This document shows, in pieces, positions 16,479 through 25,246 of a stretch of 42,295 nt of DNA. The DNA lies in contig JBMNLX010000006.1 of assembly GCA_050953085.1 (NCBI GenBank), positions 1-42,295 on the forward strand, written 5' to 3'. Origin of the DNA: UBA3946 sp002385755. Lineage in GTDB: Bacteria > Bacillota_I > Bacilli_A > ML615J-28 > CAG-698. Numbering within the stretch: the first letter of the stretch is position 1; every line of letters starts with the position of its first letter. The notes beneath the pieces are model-generated. The model saw nothing but the letters and a program-made list of their open reading frames with translations. It had not been told where the DNA came from and ran no database searches. The position numbers and the translations under genes are program-made.

Positions 16479-17918
16479 ATGAATAAACACGCGGTTTTTT
16501 ATAATATCGGCAATTTATTGAAGGTTGAGGCCGGGTTGCTCGCGCTGCCGCTCGCGATTTCCGTTTTTGACGGCGACGGCAATTTCCTCGCTTTCTTGAT
16601 CCCGATAACCCTGCTCGCGGCGCTGGGGTTTTTGCTTACGCGCCTGGGGAAAAAGGACGCCGTGATCTACGCGCGCGAGGGTTTCGCGATCGTCGGATTC
16701 TCGTGGCTATTGATCTCGCTTTTCGGCGCCCTGCCGTTTGTTATCAGCGGCGAGATCAAGAATTTTATCGACGCGTTTTTTGAGGCGACGTCGGGGTTTT
16801 CCACGACGGGCTCGACAATCCTAAAGGACGTGGAGGCGCTCTCGCGGAGCATGCTTTTCTGGCGCAGTTTTACCCAATGGATCGGCGGGATGGGGATCTT
16901 GGTATTCGTTCTCGCATTTATGCCGACGACCGAGGCGCGAAGCATCTTTATCATGAAGGCGGAAAGCCCGGGACCGAAAGTCGGGAAAATCGTTTCGAAA
17001 GTTAAAATCACGGCGAGGATCCTCTACGCGATCTATATCGCTCTCACCGCGCTTTTGATAATCCTCTTATCTTTCAAGATGCCGTTTTTCGATAGCGTCA
17101 ATCACGCGCTCGCGACGGCCGGGACCGGCGGTTTCTCAATCAAAAACGCCGGGATCGCTTATTACGACAGCGCGTACGTGGAAACGGTTTTGACTGTCTT
17201 TATGTTTCTTTTCGGGGTGAACTTCACCGTCTTCTATTTGCTTCTTATCGGCAAGGCAAGCCAGGCGTTAAAAAGCGAGGAGCTGCGCTGGTACGTCGCG
17301 ATCGTCGTTTCCGCGGTCTTTTTGATCGCGGCGAGCGTGAATTCCTTTTACGCGTCTTTTGGCCGCTCGCTCCGTTATTCGGCGTTTCAGGCCGTCTCCG
17401 TCATCACGACCACCGGTTTCGCGACGACCGATTTTGTTTTGTGGCCGGCTTTCGCGCAGACGGTTCTCGTTCTTTTAATGCTCGTCGGCGCCAGCGCCGG
17501 CTCGACCGGCGGCGGGCTTAAAGTCTCCCGGGTCGTGATTTATTTTAAAATGATTCTAAAGGAGATTAGATATAGCATTCATCCCCGCCAGGTTTCGACC
17601 GTGATGTTTGAAAAAGAACCGCTCTCCGATTCGACGCAAAAAGGGGTGGCGCATCATATTGTGGCTTATCTTTTTATTCTCGCGATTGGAACCTTGGTCA
17701 TCTCTCTCGACGGTTTTTCCTTCGCGACCAATTTTACCGCGACGCTTTCGTCTCTAAGCAATGTCGGCCCGGGATTGGGCGCCGTCGGCCCCTCGGGTAA
17801 TTACGCCGTTTTTAGCCCGATATCAAAACTCGCGCTCTCGTTCATCATGATGGCCGGGAGATTGGAAATATTCCCGATGTTAATATTGTTCTCGCCCCGG
17901 ATTTGGAAATACCGATAA
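16479..17918 (+). CDS. trkH: Trk potassium transporter membrane subunit TrkH
   Basis: A 479-residue potassium-translocating subunit with four repeats of the pore unit. Filter-like stretches are GFSTTGST, TAGTGGFS, TTTGFATTDF and SNVGPGLGAVGP, and a GASAGSTGGG turn precedes the last repeat, as in TrkH. Length matches TrkH proteins. No good Shine-Dalgarno sequence is visible; the start lies 3 bp after the trkA stop, so translation is probably coupled to trkA. A terminator follows directly. Confidence 0.93.
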   Translation: MNKHAVFYNIGNLLKVEAGLLALPLAISVFDGDGNFLAFLIPITLLAALGFLLTRLGKKDAVIYAREGFAIVGFSWLLISLFGALPFVISGEIKNFIDAFFEATSGFSTTGSTILKDVEALSRSMLFWRSFTQWIGGMGILVFVLAFMPTTEARSIFIMKAESPGPKVGKIVSKVKITARILYAIYIALTALLIILLSFKMPFFDSVNHALATAGTGGFSIKNAGIAYYDSAYVETVLTVFMFLFGVNFTVFYLLLIGKASQALKSEELRWYVAIVVSAVFLIAASVNSFYASFGRSLRYSAFQAVSVITTTGFATTDFVLWPAFAQTVLVLLMLVGASAGSTGGGLKVSRVVIYFKMILKEIRYSIHPRQVSTVMFEKEPLSDSTQKGVAHHIVAYLFILAIGTLVISLDGFSFATNFTATLSSLSNVGPGLGAVGPSGNYAVFSPISKLALSFIMMAGRLEIFPMLILFSPRIWKYR

Positions 17919-17920
17919 AG

Positions 17921-17938
17921 GCCCGTTCGGGCTTTTTT
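17921..17938 (+). terminator. Terminator of trkA-trkH
   Basis: GCCCG-TT-CGGGC (17921-17932) followed by six T. Confidence 0.85.
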
Positions 17939-17991
17939 CTTTACTTTTTTGGGAAAATATGATAAAATGGAATTGTAATCTGGAGCAAAGA

Positions 17992-18828
17992 ATGAACAAA
18001 CGTTTGGACGAAATAAAAAACAACATTTTTACTAATTGGGATATCGCGGTCAATAAGGGCGGAGAAACAATCGCGGAACTGAAGCAACTCTACGAACAAA
18101 CAGGCGACCCGGAGTGCCTATGGTTAATATCGGAACTCTTGATTCACAAAGCCAGGGGCGGTCTCCAGGAGGCGATTATTTACGCGACCGAGGCGCTCTC
18201 CCTGCGCGGGGATTCCGACGCTCTGCACGAGAATTTCGCGGTCGCGCTGGGCGGCTATACCGGCGAATTTAAAAACCGCAATCACCGGCAACTGATCGAG
18301 TATTATTCGATTTTTTGCAGGCTATATCCCGATTCTTTTATTGCCCGGAAAATATTGATTCTTAATTTGCTTGATGATTACCGCCTGGAAGAAGCGGAGA
18401 CGGAAATCGCCCGCGCGTTTGATGATTTCCCCGACGCCGAAGAAGAGCTTTTGATTTACCGCGGAGAGTTTTATTACCGGTCGGGAAAACCGCGGAAAGC
18501 CAAACAGGTATGGAAGGAAGTCGCGGAAACCGTCGCGACCGCCCGTATTCATTACGAGCTAGCGGAGGTCTACGCGAAGTTTGGCTTATACAAGCCCGCG
18601 GAAAGGCAGTATAAGAAAAGTTTCGCGATGGAAGAGCCGCCGCGGCGAATCGACGCCTTGATTTCGCTAATCCATATTTCCGAGATTAGGGGCGACTATC
18701 GCGCCGCCCTCCGTTATAACAATAAAATCATCGAGGTGTTTAAAAAAGACTATAATATCACCAGCGGTTTGGAATTACAAACCTTTATAAACAATAAGGA
18801 TAAGTATCAATCATTGCTTTTCGAGTGA
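17992..18828 (+). CDS. Tetratricopeptide-repeat protein of unknown function
   Basis: A 278-residue soluble, helical protein with no signal peptide or membrane segment. Repeats of the TPR type are visible, for example LAEVYAKFGLYKPAERQYKKSF and IRGDYRAALRYNNKIIEVF in the C-terminal half, and YRGEFYYRSGKPRKAKQVWKEV before them. TPRs bind proteins, so a scaffold or chaperone-like role is possible. An ATG at 17959 is in frame, but GGAG (17982-17985) lies 6 nt before the ATG at 17992. It is monocistronic, between two terminators. Confidence 0.7.
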   Translation: MNKRLDEIKNNIFTNWDIAVNKGGETIAELKQLYEQTGDPECLWLISELLIHKARGGLQEAIIYATEALSLRGDSDALHENFAVALGGYTGEFKNRNHRQLIEYYSIFCRLYPDSFIARKILILNLLDDYRLEEAETEIARAFDDFPDAEEELLIYRGEFYYRSGKPRKAKQVWKEVAETVATARIHYELAEVYAKFGLYKPAERQYKKSFAMEEPPRRIDALISLIHISEIRGDYRAALRYNNKIIEVFKKDYNITSGLELQTFINNKDKYQSLLFE

Positions 18829-18832
18829 CTCG

Positions 18833-18857
18833 GACGGCGGAGCCGTCTTTTTTTTTT
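18833..18857 (+). terminator. Terminator after the TPR gene
   Basis: GACGGC (18833-18838), loop GGA, GCCGTC (18842-18847), then ten T. Confidence 0.9.
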
Positions 18858-19038
18858 ATGAATCAAAACAGTTCCGGGCGGGAAAAACGGTTTTGCTGAA
18901 GAGACGAAAGATAAGACCGCGGCCGGCAATTCACCGGATAACCGAATTGCCAATAATTGTGTGTGTCTTTAACGTCTATAATATGGTAGAATATATATAA
19001 TTGCGAGAAAAAACAGAGAATGAATTTGAGGGATTAGG

Positions 19039-21390
19039 ATGAAGAAGTTATATTTAATCTTGTTTTTGGCGTTCGCGTCAATATTGTGCGGATGCGAATT
19101 TTTCATAAATCATAAAAACGCGGTTTCCGTTTCCGCCGTCTATCTTGACGCGGAAAGCCGGGGAATCGGCGTCGAGGTTTCTTTTTATTCCGGGCGCCTC
19201 CCCGCGGCGGCCGGGGACATTTTAGAAGCCGGCGTCGTCGCCGCGAAAGGGGAGATCGAAAACCCCGGGAAAATCTCGAAGGAAGATAGCGATTATGTCC
19301 TGTCCTCCGATTATGATAACCCGGCTTTCTACGCCATTGAGAATCTTGATGCGGAAGATTATAACGTCACGTTTACCTTCCGCGCTTATTATGTCTATAC
19401 CGATAAGTCCGGCGCCGAGAAAACGGTTTATTCTGATAACTTCCTGCAGGCCGTCCCGTACGAGCTTGCGAAAGGCGACGACTCGGAGTTCGCGCTGGAA
19501 ATCGTCGCTATCGTGGAAGGCGTAGAAGACGAGGACGAATACGTACCCGTCCGGGTGACCTTTGATTTAAACGGCGGTCGTTGGACCGACGGGATCGCCG
19601 CTTACGTGATCAAAAACGGCGAGCCGGAAGCAAACCTTACCGTCACTTCCTTAAACGACAAGACGGCGAAGGAATATACCCTGCTTAACAAACAGTCGAT
19701 GTTTTATCAGTATTATTATAAGCTCTTCATCAAGGAGGCGGGCGGGGCGAATACTTATCGCGTCGTCGCCGTAGACGCCGCGACCCGCGACATCATCAGA
19801 TGCGGAGTGGATGATTATGATTTTGTCCTGGCCGTTCATGATCTATGCGAAGACGGTGAAGCGTACGCGGTAATCAAAGATTTGGCGACATCCGGATTCG
19901 TCGGCGCCGTCGTCGTTTTCGACGAGGATATCCGCTTTTTTACCGGCGGCCAGCTTACGAGCTCTTTTTACCCGGTAAGGCATGACGAAAACCTGGAAAT
20001 GGAGTTTAAAGACAAGGAGACTCTGCCGCCGGCGGAGAAGGAAGGATTTCATTTCGGCGGCTGGAGCGACGGCGAAAACGTCCATACCGTTTTCCCCGGA
20101 TATCAAAGGAAGCAAAACGTCACCGCGGTGACGTACGCGGCGGTTTGGGAATTATACTCTGTCGAGGAATTCAGAGTCTTTATGAGCGCGCTGCTTCCGG
20201 ACGTGATTGACGGCGATTTGGAGTTGCCGCTATCATACAGCGGCTATGCCGTATCCTGGAAGAGCAGCCATCCCGAGATTTTAAGCGACGACGGAAAGTA
20301 CGCGCAGCCGTTTGACGAGACGGTCGTCACCTTGACCGCGACTCTCTCGGCCCCCGGCGTTAGCGAGGAGGTCAATTTCCACATGCGAGCAAAAGCGTAT
20401 AAAACCTTGGAAGGCCCGATTGCCTCGAGCTATATTTACCGCGATTATAACCGCGTCGACGACGCTTTCTTCGAGACGTTGGATATTATCAATTGCGCGT
20501 TTCTAACCGCGGCGAGCGACGGGCATATCTACGGCTCTAACACCTTAAACAATATCATGACATACATCATGCCGGGCGCGCGGGAACACGGCTGCTGGGT
20601 GATTTTCTCAATCGCCCCCGAATCGCAATGGCATCAGATGGCCGCCGATCCCGCGGCGCGGGTAAAATTTGCTGAAAATATCGTCGAGATTATTAACGAA
20701 TATGGTTTCGACGGTGTCGATATCGACTGGGAGGGCTCGGTCAACGGGACGAACTTCACATATTTGATGGAGGAAGTCTACGCCAAGGTTAAGGCCAATA
20801 ACCCGCGGCATCTCGTTACCGCCGCGATCGCGGCCGGACCCTATCAGCCGCCCAACTATAACCTTAAGAATTCGGGCAAGTACATTGATTATATTAATAT
20901 GATGGCTTATGGTCTCGTTTCCAGTTACGGCCAATATCAAAACAACCTTTATCCCCGTTCGGGCTATCACAATCCCGATCATAAAGCGGGCGCGACGCAT
21001 AACAAATGCTCTATTCAGGAAAGCGTCGACCTTTTCAAGGGATACGGCATTCCCGCTTCGAAGATCATCATCGGCGCCGCGTTCTACGGGATTAAGCAGA
21101 TCAAACAGGGAGACGAATGGAAGAGCGCCGGGTCGGTCTATTATACCTCGATTGCGTCGAGCTACCTTAACAATCCGGACTACACCGTTTATTTTGACAC
21201 GGTCGCCGGCGTGCCCTATATCCTGAAAAACGACGGCACGGAATTTATCTCCTACGACGATCCCCGCTCGATTCAGTTGAAATGCGATTATATTTACCAG
21301 GAAGGATTGGCGGGAATGATGTATTGGGAAAACGGCTGCGACTTAACGGGAACTTTGTTAGCCGCGATGCGGAAGGGATTGAATAAATAA
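19039..21390 (+). CDS. Surface lipoprotein with Ig-like and InlB-type modules and a GH18 (chitinase-like) domain
   Basis: A 783-residue lipoprotein: signal peptide with lipobox LCGC (Cys19). Residues ~25-165 look like a beta-rich adhesive region. An InlB/Listeria-Bacteroides-type repeat with GFHFGGWSDG lies around 315-372, an atrophied bacterial Ig-like domain (VSWKSSHPEIL) at about 378-455, and a glycoside hydrolase family 18 domain from ~458 to the end. The catalytic motif DGVDIDWE (558-565) is intact, with Glu565 as acid/base. The domain ends with the conserved MYWENGCDL strand. It probably hydrolyses chitin, chitin-like glycans or peptidoglycan-related N-acetylglucosaminides at the cell surface; the substrate is not determinable. 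An AT-rich 180-bp leader contains a TATAAT at about 18980 without a clear -35. Confidence 0.85.
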   Translation: MKKLYLILFLAFASILCGCEFFINHKNAVSVSAVYLDAESRGIGVEVSFYSGRLPAAAGDILEAGVVAAKGEIENPGKISKEDSDYVLSSDYDNPAFYAIENLDAEDYNVTFTFRAYYVYTDKSGAEKTVYSDNFLQAVPYELAKGDDSEFALEIVAIVEGVEDEDEYVPVRVTFDLNGGRWTDGIAAYVIKNGEPEANLTVTSLNDKTAKEYTLLNKQSMFYQYYYKLFIKEAGGANTYRVVAVDAATRDIIRCGVDDYDFVLAVHDLCEDGEAYAVIKDLATSGFVGAVVVFDEDIRFFTGGQLTSSFYPVRHDENLEMEFKDKETLPPAEKEGFHFGGWSDGENVHTVFPGYQRKQNVTAVTYAAVWELYSVEEFRVFMSALLPDVIDGDLELPLSYSGYAVSWKSSHPEILSDDGKYAQPFDETVVTLTATLSAPGVSEEVNFHMRAKAYKTLEGPIASSYIYRDYNRVDDAFFETLDIINCAFLTAASDGHIYGSNTLNNIMTYIMPGAREHGCWVIFSIAPESQWHQMAADPAARVKFAENIVEIINEYGFDGVDIDWEGSVNGTNFTYLMEEVYAKVKANNPRHLVTAAIAAGPYQPPNYNLKNSGKYIDYINMMAYGLVSSYGQYQNNLYPRSGYHNPDHKAGATHNKCSIQESVDLFKGYGIPASKIIIGAAFYGIKQIKQGDEWKSAGSVYYTSIASSYLNNPDYTVYFDTVAGVPYILKNDGTEFISYDDPRSIQLKCDYIYQEGLAGMMYWENGCDLTGTLLAAMRKGLNK

Positions 21391-21392
21391 AC

Positions 21393-21417
21393 AAAAAAGG
21401 CCGGAACCGGCCTTTTT
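21393..21417. terminator. Bidirectional-type terminator after the GH18 gene
   Basis: GGCCGG (21399-21404), AA, CCGGCC (21407-21412), flanked by A6 on the left and T5 on the right. Confidence 0.88.
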
Positions 21418-21477
21418 CTTTTATCTTTTTCGTTGCCTTCGCGCGTAAGTTGTGATAAACTTTTATGCGGTGATAAA

Positions 21478-22479
21478 ATGCGGACGATTATTAATAACGA
21501 AAACGATCCATATTATAATCTCGCGCTTGAGGAGACGCTTCTAAAAAGCGAAACCGCGCCGGACATGCTCGTTTGGCTCTGGCAAAACCGCCCGGCGGTA
21601 ATTATCGGCCGGCACCAAAACGCCCGCGAGGAAGTCAATATCGCGGCGATCCGGAAACGCGGGATCGACGTCGTCAGGAGAATCTCCGGCGGCGGCGCCG
21701 TGTATCATGATTCCGGGAACGTCAATTTCACTTTCATCGCCCCGGCGCGGGGGAAAGGCGAGGAGCTTTTCCGGCGTTTTACCGAGCCGGTGATTGACGC
21801 CCTGCGCTCCCTCGGCGTTCCCGCCGAGTTTACCGGGAGAAACGATATCGTCGCCGGGGGAAAAAAAATATCCGGCAACGCCCAGGCGTATTACCGGGAC
21901 CGGATGTTTCATCACGGCACGCTTCTTTTCGATTCCGATCTCGCGACCGTCGGCGCCGTTTTAAACGCCGCCCCTGACAAGATTAAGTCAAAGGGCGTAA
22001 AATCGGTAAGAAGCCGCGTCGCGAATATCAGGACATATTTAAAAGAAGACATCACTATTGAAGAATTTAAGTCGCGCCTGCTTTCCCGCCTGCTGGCCAC
22101 GGACGATATCCAATCCCGGGAGTACCGTTTGTCTCCGGCGGAGGAAGAGACGGCGCGGCGCCTCGCCGCCGACAAATACCGAACCTGGGAATGGAATTAC
22201 GGCCGGTCGCCGGCGTTCGAAACGGTAAAAAGCGGCCGTTTTGCGGGCGGGAAAATCACTTTTCATCTCGATATCAAGGCGGGGAAAATCGCGGCCTGCC
22301 ATATCGGCGGCGACTTTTTCGGAAAACTCGAGATTGCGGGTCTGGAGATGGCGCTCGTGGGCGCCTTGTTCACTCCGGCCGCGGTCGCCGCGGTTCTTGA
22401 TTCCGTCCCGTTAGGCGACTACCTTTTCAATATCGCGAAGGAAGATATTCTCGCGTGCTTGTTTAATCAGACGGTTTAG
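21478..22479 (+). CDS. lplA: Lipoate-protein ligase A
   Basis: A 333-residue cytosolic enzyme that activates free lipoate with ATP and transfers it to lipoyl domains of 2-oxoacid dehydrogenases or GcvH. Family motifs: an N-terminal NPYYNLALEE-like stretch, RRISGGGAVYHDSGNVNF (lipoate/adenylate site), KKISGNAQAY with the conserved Lys, and HHGTLLFD. A C-terminal accessory domain completes the usual ~330-residue length. The open frame extends 15 codons upstream, but the conserved N-terminus and GGTGAT (complementary to the 16S rRNA 3' end) support the ATG at 21478. The 3' end overlaps the convergent DtxR-type gene by 17 bp. Confidence 0.9.
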   Translation: MRTIINNENDPYYNLALEETLLKSETAPDMLVWLWQNRPAVIIGRHQNAREEVNIAAIRKRGIDVVRRISGGGAVYHDSGNVNFTFIAPARGKGEELFRRFTEPVIDALRSLGVPAEFTGRNDIVAGGKKISGNAQAYYRDRMFHHGTLLFDSDLATVGAVLNAAPDKIKSKGVKSVRSRVANIRTYLKEDITIEEFKSRLLSRLLATDDIQSREYRLSPAEEETARRLAADKYRTWEWNYGRSPAFETVKSGRFAGGKITFHLDIKAGKIAACHIGGDFFGKLEIAGLEMALVGALFTPAAVAAVLDSVPLGDYLFNIAKEDILACLFNQTV

Positions 22480-22858
22480 CCGTCTTTTTTTGACAGAAGG
22501 CCTCGATTTGCCTGATTGTCTCCTCGCTTAAAACATGCTCGATCTTACAGCAATCCCTCTCGGCCACCTCGGCGCTCACGCCCAACATGCGTAAAAACTT
22601 GTTGATCAGCAGGTGGCGTTGATAAACTTTTTCCGCCTCCGCCCGGCCTTTTTCCGTGAGGGTTATGCCGCTGTAATCGTCTTTTTCGATTAAGCCGCCT
22701 TTTTTTAAAATGTTCATCGCTTTATTGACCCCGGGCTGGGAGACGCTTAGCATTCGCGCGATTTCGACCGATTTGACTTTTTTCTTATTTTTCTCCAAAA
22801 CCAAAATCGCTTCCAAATAGTCCTCGTTAGCGGGAGTCAGTTTATTTTTGTTTTTCAT
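22463..22858 (-). CDS. DtxR/MntR-family metal-dependent repressor
   Basis: A 131-residue winged-helix regulator. The N-terminus EDYLEAI supplies the conserved Asp/Glu metal ligands, the recognition helix is SVSQPGVNKAMNIL, and the dimerisation domain ends with CKIEHVLS. This C-x-x-E-H arrangement matches iron-type DtxR/IdeR (Cys, Glu, His ligands) rather than MntR, where the Cys position is Glu. There is no SH3-like domain, and size is like MntR. It is divergent from feoAB, with an operator-like repeat at the feoA start site, so it is probably a ferrous-iron repressor of feo (inference). The start codon lies 6 nt after the -10 and has no Shine-Dalgarno sequence, suggesting leaderless translation. 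Confidence 0.85.
   Translation of the reverse strand: MKNKNKLTPANEDYLEAILVLEKNKKKVKSVEIARMLSVSQPGVNKAMNILKKGGLIEKDDYSGITLTEKGRAEAEKVYQRHLLINKFLRMLGVSAEVAERDCCKIEHVLSEETIRQIEAFCQKKTAKPSD
22470..22491 (+). terminator. Terminator of lplA, overlapping the 3' end of the DtxR-type gene
   Basis: GACGG (22470-22474), loop TTTAG containing the lplA stop, CCGTC (22480-22484), then seven T. Confidence 0.75.
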
Positions 22859-22864
22859 AGTTTA

Positions 22865-22893
22865 ATTATAGCATTTATCGCCGTGATATGCAA
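22865..22893 (-). promoter_or_regulatory. Promoter of the DtxR-type gene, probable leaderless start
   Basis: On the minus strand TTGCAT (22893-22888), 17-bp spacer, TATAAT (22870-22865). The ATG begins at 22858, about where transcription would start. Confidence 0.5.
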
Positions 22894-22958
22894 CGCGGAC
22901 GTTTTGCGTTTTACCGGTAAGGGTAACCGTTTACCTCTGTTTTTCCATGCGATAATAC

Positions 22959-22986
22959 TTGACTTCCAACCGCGTTTTGATATAAT
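22959..22986 (+). promoter_or_regulatory. Strong promoter of the feoAB operon
   Basis: TTGACT (22959-22964), 16-bp spacer ending in TGA (extended -10), TATAAT (22981-22986). Confidence 0.75.
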
Positions 22987-22987
22987 A

Positions 22988-23001
22988 TTAACCGAGGTTA
23001 A
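22988..23001. promoter_or_regulatory. Inverted repeat over the feoA transcription start, probable metal-repressor operator
   Basis: TTAACC-GA-GGTTAA is a perfect 14-bp inverted repeat starting 1 bp after the -10 hexamer, where bound repressor would block initiation. The divergent DtxR-type protein is the likely binder. The right half also contains the GAGG used as the feoA ribosome binding site. Confidence 0.6.
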
Positions 23002-23006
23002 CTTTT

Positions 23007-23291
23007 ATGAGAGCGAGAAGAAGATGCGGAAGACAAAGAAAATATAATGATTCCCCGATTGTGCCGTTGGGGGAACTTTCGGCTGGTGAGGCGGGAAGGG
23101 TCGTAAAGATATGTTGTCGCGCGGGGGGCCGCAGGCGACGGCTTTTTGATATGGGGATTACCGTCGGGACCGTAATCGCCGTCAAGCAGATCGCCCCGCT
23201 GGGCGATCCCGTGGAGGTCGCCCTCCGCGATTACCGGCTTTGCCTGCGGCGCGACGATCTCGATCTTATCCTGGTCGAGGTGGTCGAATGA
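23007..23291 (+). CDS. feoA: Ferrous iron transport protein FeoA
   Basis: A 94-residue SH3-like protein: PLGELSAGEAGRVVKI, RRLFDMGITVGTVIAV and VALRDYRLCLRRDDL match FeoA. It assists FeoB. Residues 1-18 are an unusual Arg-rich extension (RARRRCGRQRK). A GTG at codon 19 would give a standard-length FeoA but has no ribosome binding site, whereas GAGG lies 9 nt before the ATG at 23007. It overlaps feoB by 4 bp (ATGA). Confidence 0.9.
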   Translation: MRARRRCGRQRKYNDSPIVPLGELSAGEAGRVVKICCRAGGRRRRLFDMGITVGTVIAVKQIAPLGDPVEVALRDYRLCLRRDDLDLILVEVVE

Positions 23292-25246
23292 GAATCGCGC
23301 TCGTCGGCAATCAAAATTCCGGGAAAACGACGCTTTTTAACGCGCTCACGGGAATGAACCAAAAAATCGGCAATTGGCCGGGCGTGACCGTCGAGAAAAA
23401 AGAAGGCGTCATTAAAGGAACCGATCACACGCTTATCGATTTGCCGGGCATTTACTCCTTAAGCCCCTATACGACGGAGGAAAAAATCGCTTGCGAATAC
23501 TTGCTTTCGGAAAAGCCGGATGCGATTATAAACATCATCGACGCCGTCAGCCTTGAGCGCTCGCTGTATCTTACTCTCCAGCTGCTTGAGCTCGATATTC
23601 CCGTGATCGTCGCTTTGAATATGACCGATATTTTAATCAAAAAAGGCGGCCGGATTGACGCCCAAAAGCTTTCCGAGCTCCTTGGCGTCGAGGTCGCGAT
23701 GCTTTCCGCCCGGCGCCGCGTCGGCGTCGGCGAACTCATCGCCAAAGTCCTGGAAAAACCCGCGAAGAAGACGCGTTTCCGCTATAGCGAACGGCTCGAA
23801 AAGTTGGTTTTGGAAGTCGCGGCCGGGCTTCCCGGGGAAAACGCCCGGTTCGTCGCGGTGAAGTTATTGGAAAACGACCCGCGCTTCGCCGGCCTCGCGA
23901 CGCCCGCGGCCGAGAAAGTTTTGCAAGGCCTCAAGGACGAGGATTTTGAGGAGAGAATCGCGTCCGAACGTTACCGTTACATCGATTTTGTAAAAAAGGC
24001 GGTCATGATTACCCCGGATTTAAAAGAAACTTTTTCCGACAAAATTGACAGGATTATATTAAATAAATATCTCGCGTTCCCGATATTCGTGGCGGTGATA
24101 TTCGGGCTTTATTTCGCCGTTATCATGACCGGGACCGCTCTCGGCGACTACATGGCGTCGCTATTCGATCGCGCCGGGAATCTCGCCGCAAGCGCGCTTT
24201 CTTCATGGGGCGCTTCCGACTGGGCCGTGAGTCTTATCGGCGACGGCGTTCTCGGCGGCATCGGCGCCGTATTGACTTTCATTCCCCAGATTGTGATGCT
24301 CTTTTTGCTCGCGGCCTTGCTCGAATCAAGCGGGTATTTGTCGAGGGTGTCCTTTCTTCTCGACAAGATTTTCACCCGCCTGGGTCTTTCCGGGCGCGCC
24401 CTGATTCCTTTTATCGTCGGCTTCGGTTGTAGCGTCCCAGGAATCATGGCCACAAGGACGCTGGAAAACGAGCAGGAGAGGAAAAGCGCGGTCATCCTCG
24501 TTCCTTTCATCCCCTGCGGGGCGAAGCTGCCGATCATTTCCCTCTTCGCCGGGTTCTTTTTTACCAAACATCGCGTTTTGGTTTCCGTGTCCCTGTTTTT
24601 CCTGTCGATCTTTATAATTATTATCGCGGCTTTAATTTTAAAGAAGGTGTTTAAAACGCCGGCTACGGCATATATTAGCGAACTTCCGGAATATCGCCTG
24701 CCCGATCCCCGCTACGTCGCGCGCTATGTCTGTGAAAAGACGATGGCGTTCGTTTCGCGGGCGGGTTCGGTCATTTTGGTCGGCTCGGTCGTAATCTGGT
24801 TCTTGCTCTCGTTTTCGCCCGCTTTCAAGTACGGTGTGCCCGTCGAGAATAGCATGCTCGCCGGGCTCGGCAATTTGATCGCCTGGTTCTTTTACCCGAT
24901 CGTCGGCGAATGGAGTTGGGCGGCGGGGGTTTCCGCCCTGCAGGGTCTGGTGGCGAAAGAACAAGTCGTCGCCTCGCTCAGCATTATCGCCGGCTTTGCC
25001 GGGGGCGCATCCGGCGCCGATATTTTTTCGACACCGGTGTTCGCTTTTTTCACGCCGGCCGCGGCCTACGCATTTATGGCCTATAACTTGTTCAGCGCCC
25101 CCTGTATCGGCGCGATCGGCGCGATGCGGAAAGAATTGGGCGGCGCCGCCGCGACCATAAAGGCCGCTCTCTTCCAAACCGCGATCGCCTGGGTGGTCTC
25201 GGCGTTATTATATCTTATCCTTACATTCGTTGGGGGCTTGTCATGA
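23288..25246 (+). CDS. feoB: Ferrous iron transporter FeoB
   Basis: A 652-residue Fe(II) permease. The N-terminal G domain has G1 GNQNSGKTT (residues 7-15), G2 in GNWPGVTVEKKEG, G3 DLPGIYSL and G4 NMTD. It is followed by a helical regulatory region and then a C-terminal membrane domain with two Gate repeats (VGFGCSVPGIMATRTL and PFIPCGAKLPI; later ALQGLVAKEQVV and FSAPCIGAI). The open frame begins 16 codons earlier, but the ATGA overlap with feoA and GAGGTGG upstream fix the start at 23288. The 3' end overlaps the small Cys-rich gene. Confidence 0.95.
   Translation: MRIALVGNQNSGKTTLFNALTGMNQKIGNWPGVTVEKKEGVIKGTDHTLIDLPGIYSLSPYTTEEKIACEYLLSEKPDAIINIIDAVSLERSLYLTLQLLELDIPVIVALNMTDILIKKGGRIDAQKLSELLGVEVAMLSARRRVGVGELIAKVLEKPAKKTRFRYSERLEKLVLEVAAGLPGENARFVAVKLLENDPRFAGLATPAAEKVLQGLKDEDFEERIASERYRYIDFVKKAVMITPDLKETFSDKIDRIILNKYLAFPIFVAVIFGLYFAVIMTGTALGDYMASLFDRAGNLAASALSSWGASDWAVSLIGDGVLGGIGAVLTFIPQIVMLFLLAALLESSGYLSRVSFLLDKIFTRLGLSGRALIPFIVGFGCSVPGIMATRTLENEQERKSAVILVPFIPCGAKLPIISLFAGFFFTKHRVLVSVSLFFLSIFIIIIAALILKKVFKTPATAYISELPEYRLPDPRYVARYVCEKTMAFVSRAGSVILVGSVVIWFLLSFSPAFKYGVPVENSMLAGLGNLIAWFFYPIVGEWSWAAGVSALQGLVAKEQVVASLSIIAGFAGGASGADIFSTPVFAFFTPAAAYAFMAYNLFSAPCIGAIGAMRKELGGAAATIKAALFQTAIAWVVSALLYLILTFVGGLS

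Noticed and set aside
22916..22936. Second metal-repressor operator around GGTAACC between the DtxR-type gene and feoA
   Set aside because: The dyad is imperfect outside the 7-bp core and is not positioned over a promoter.
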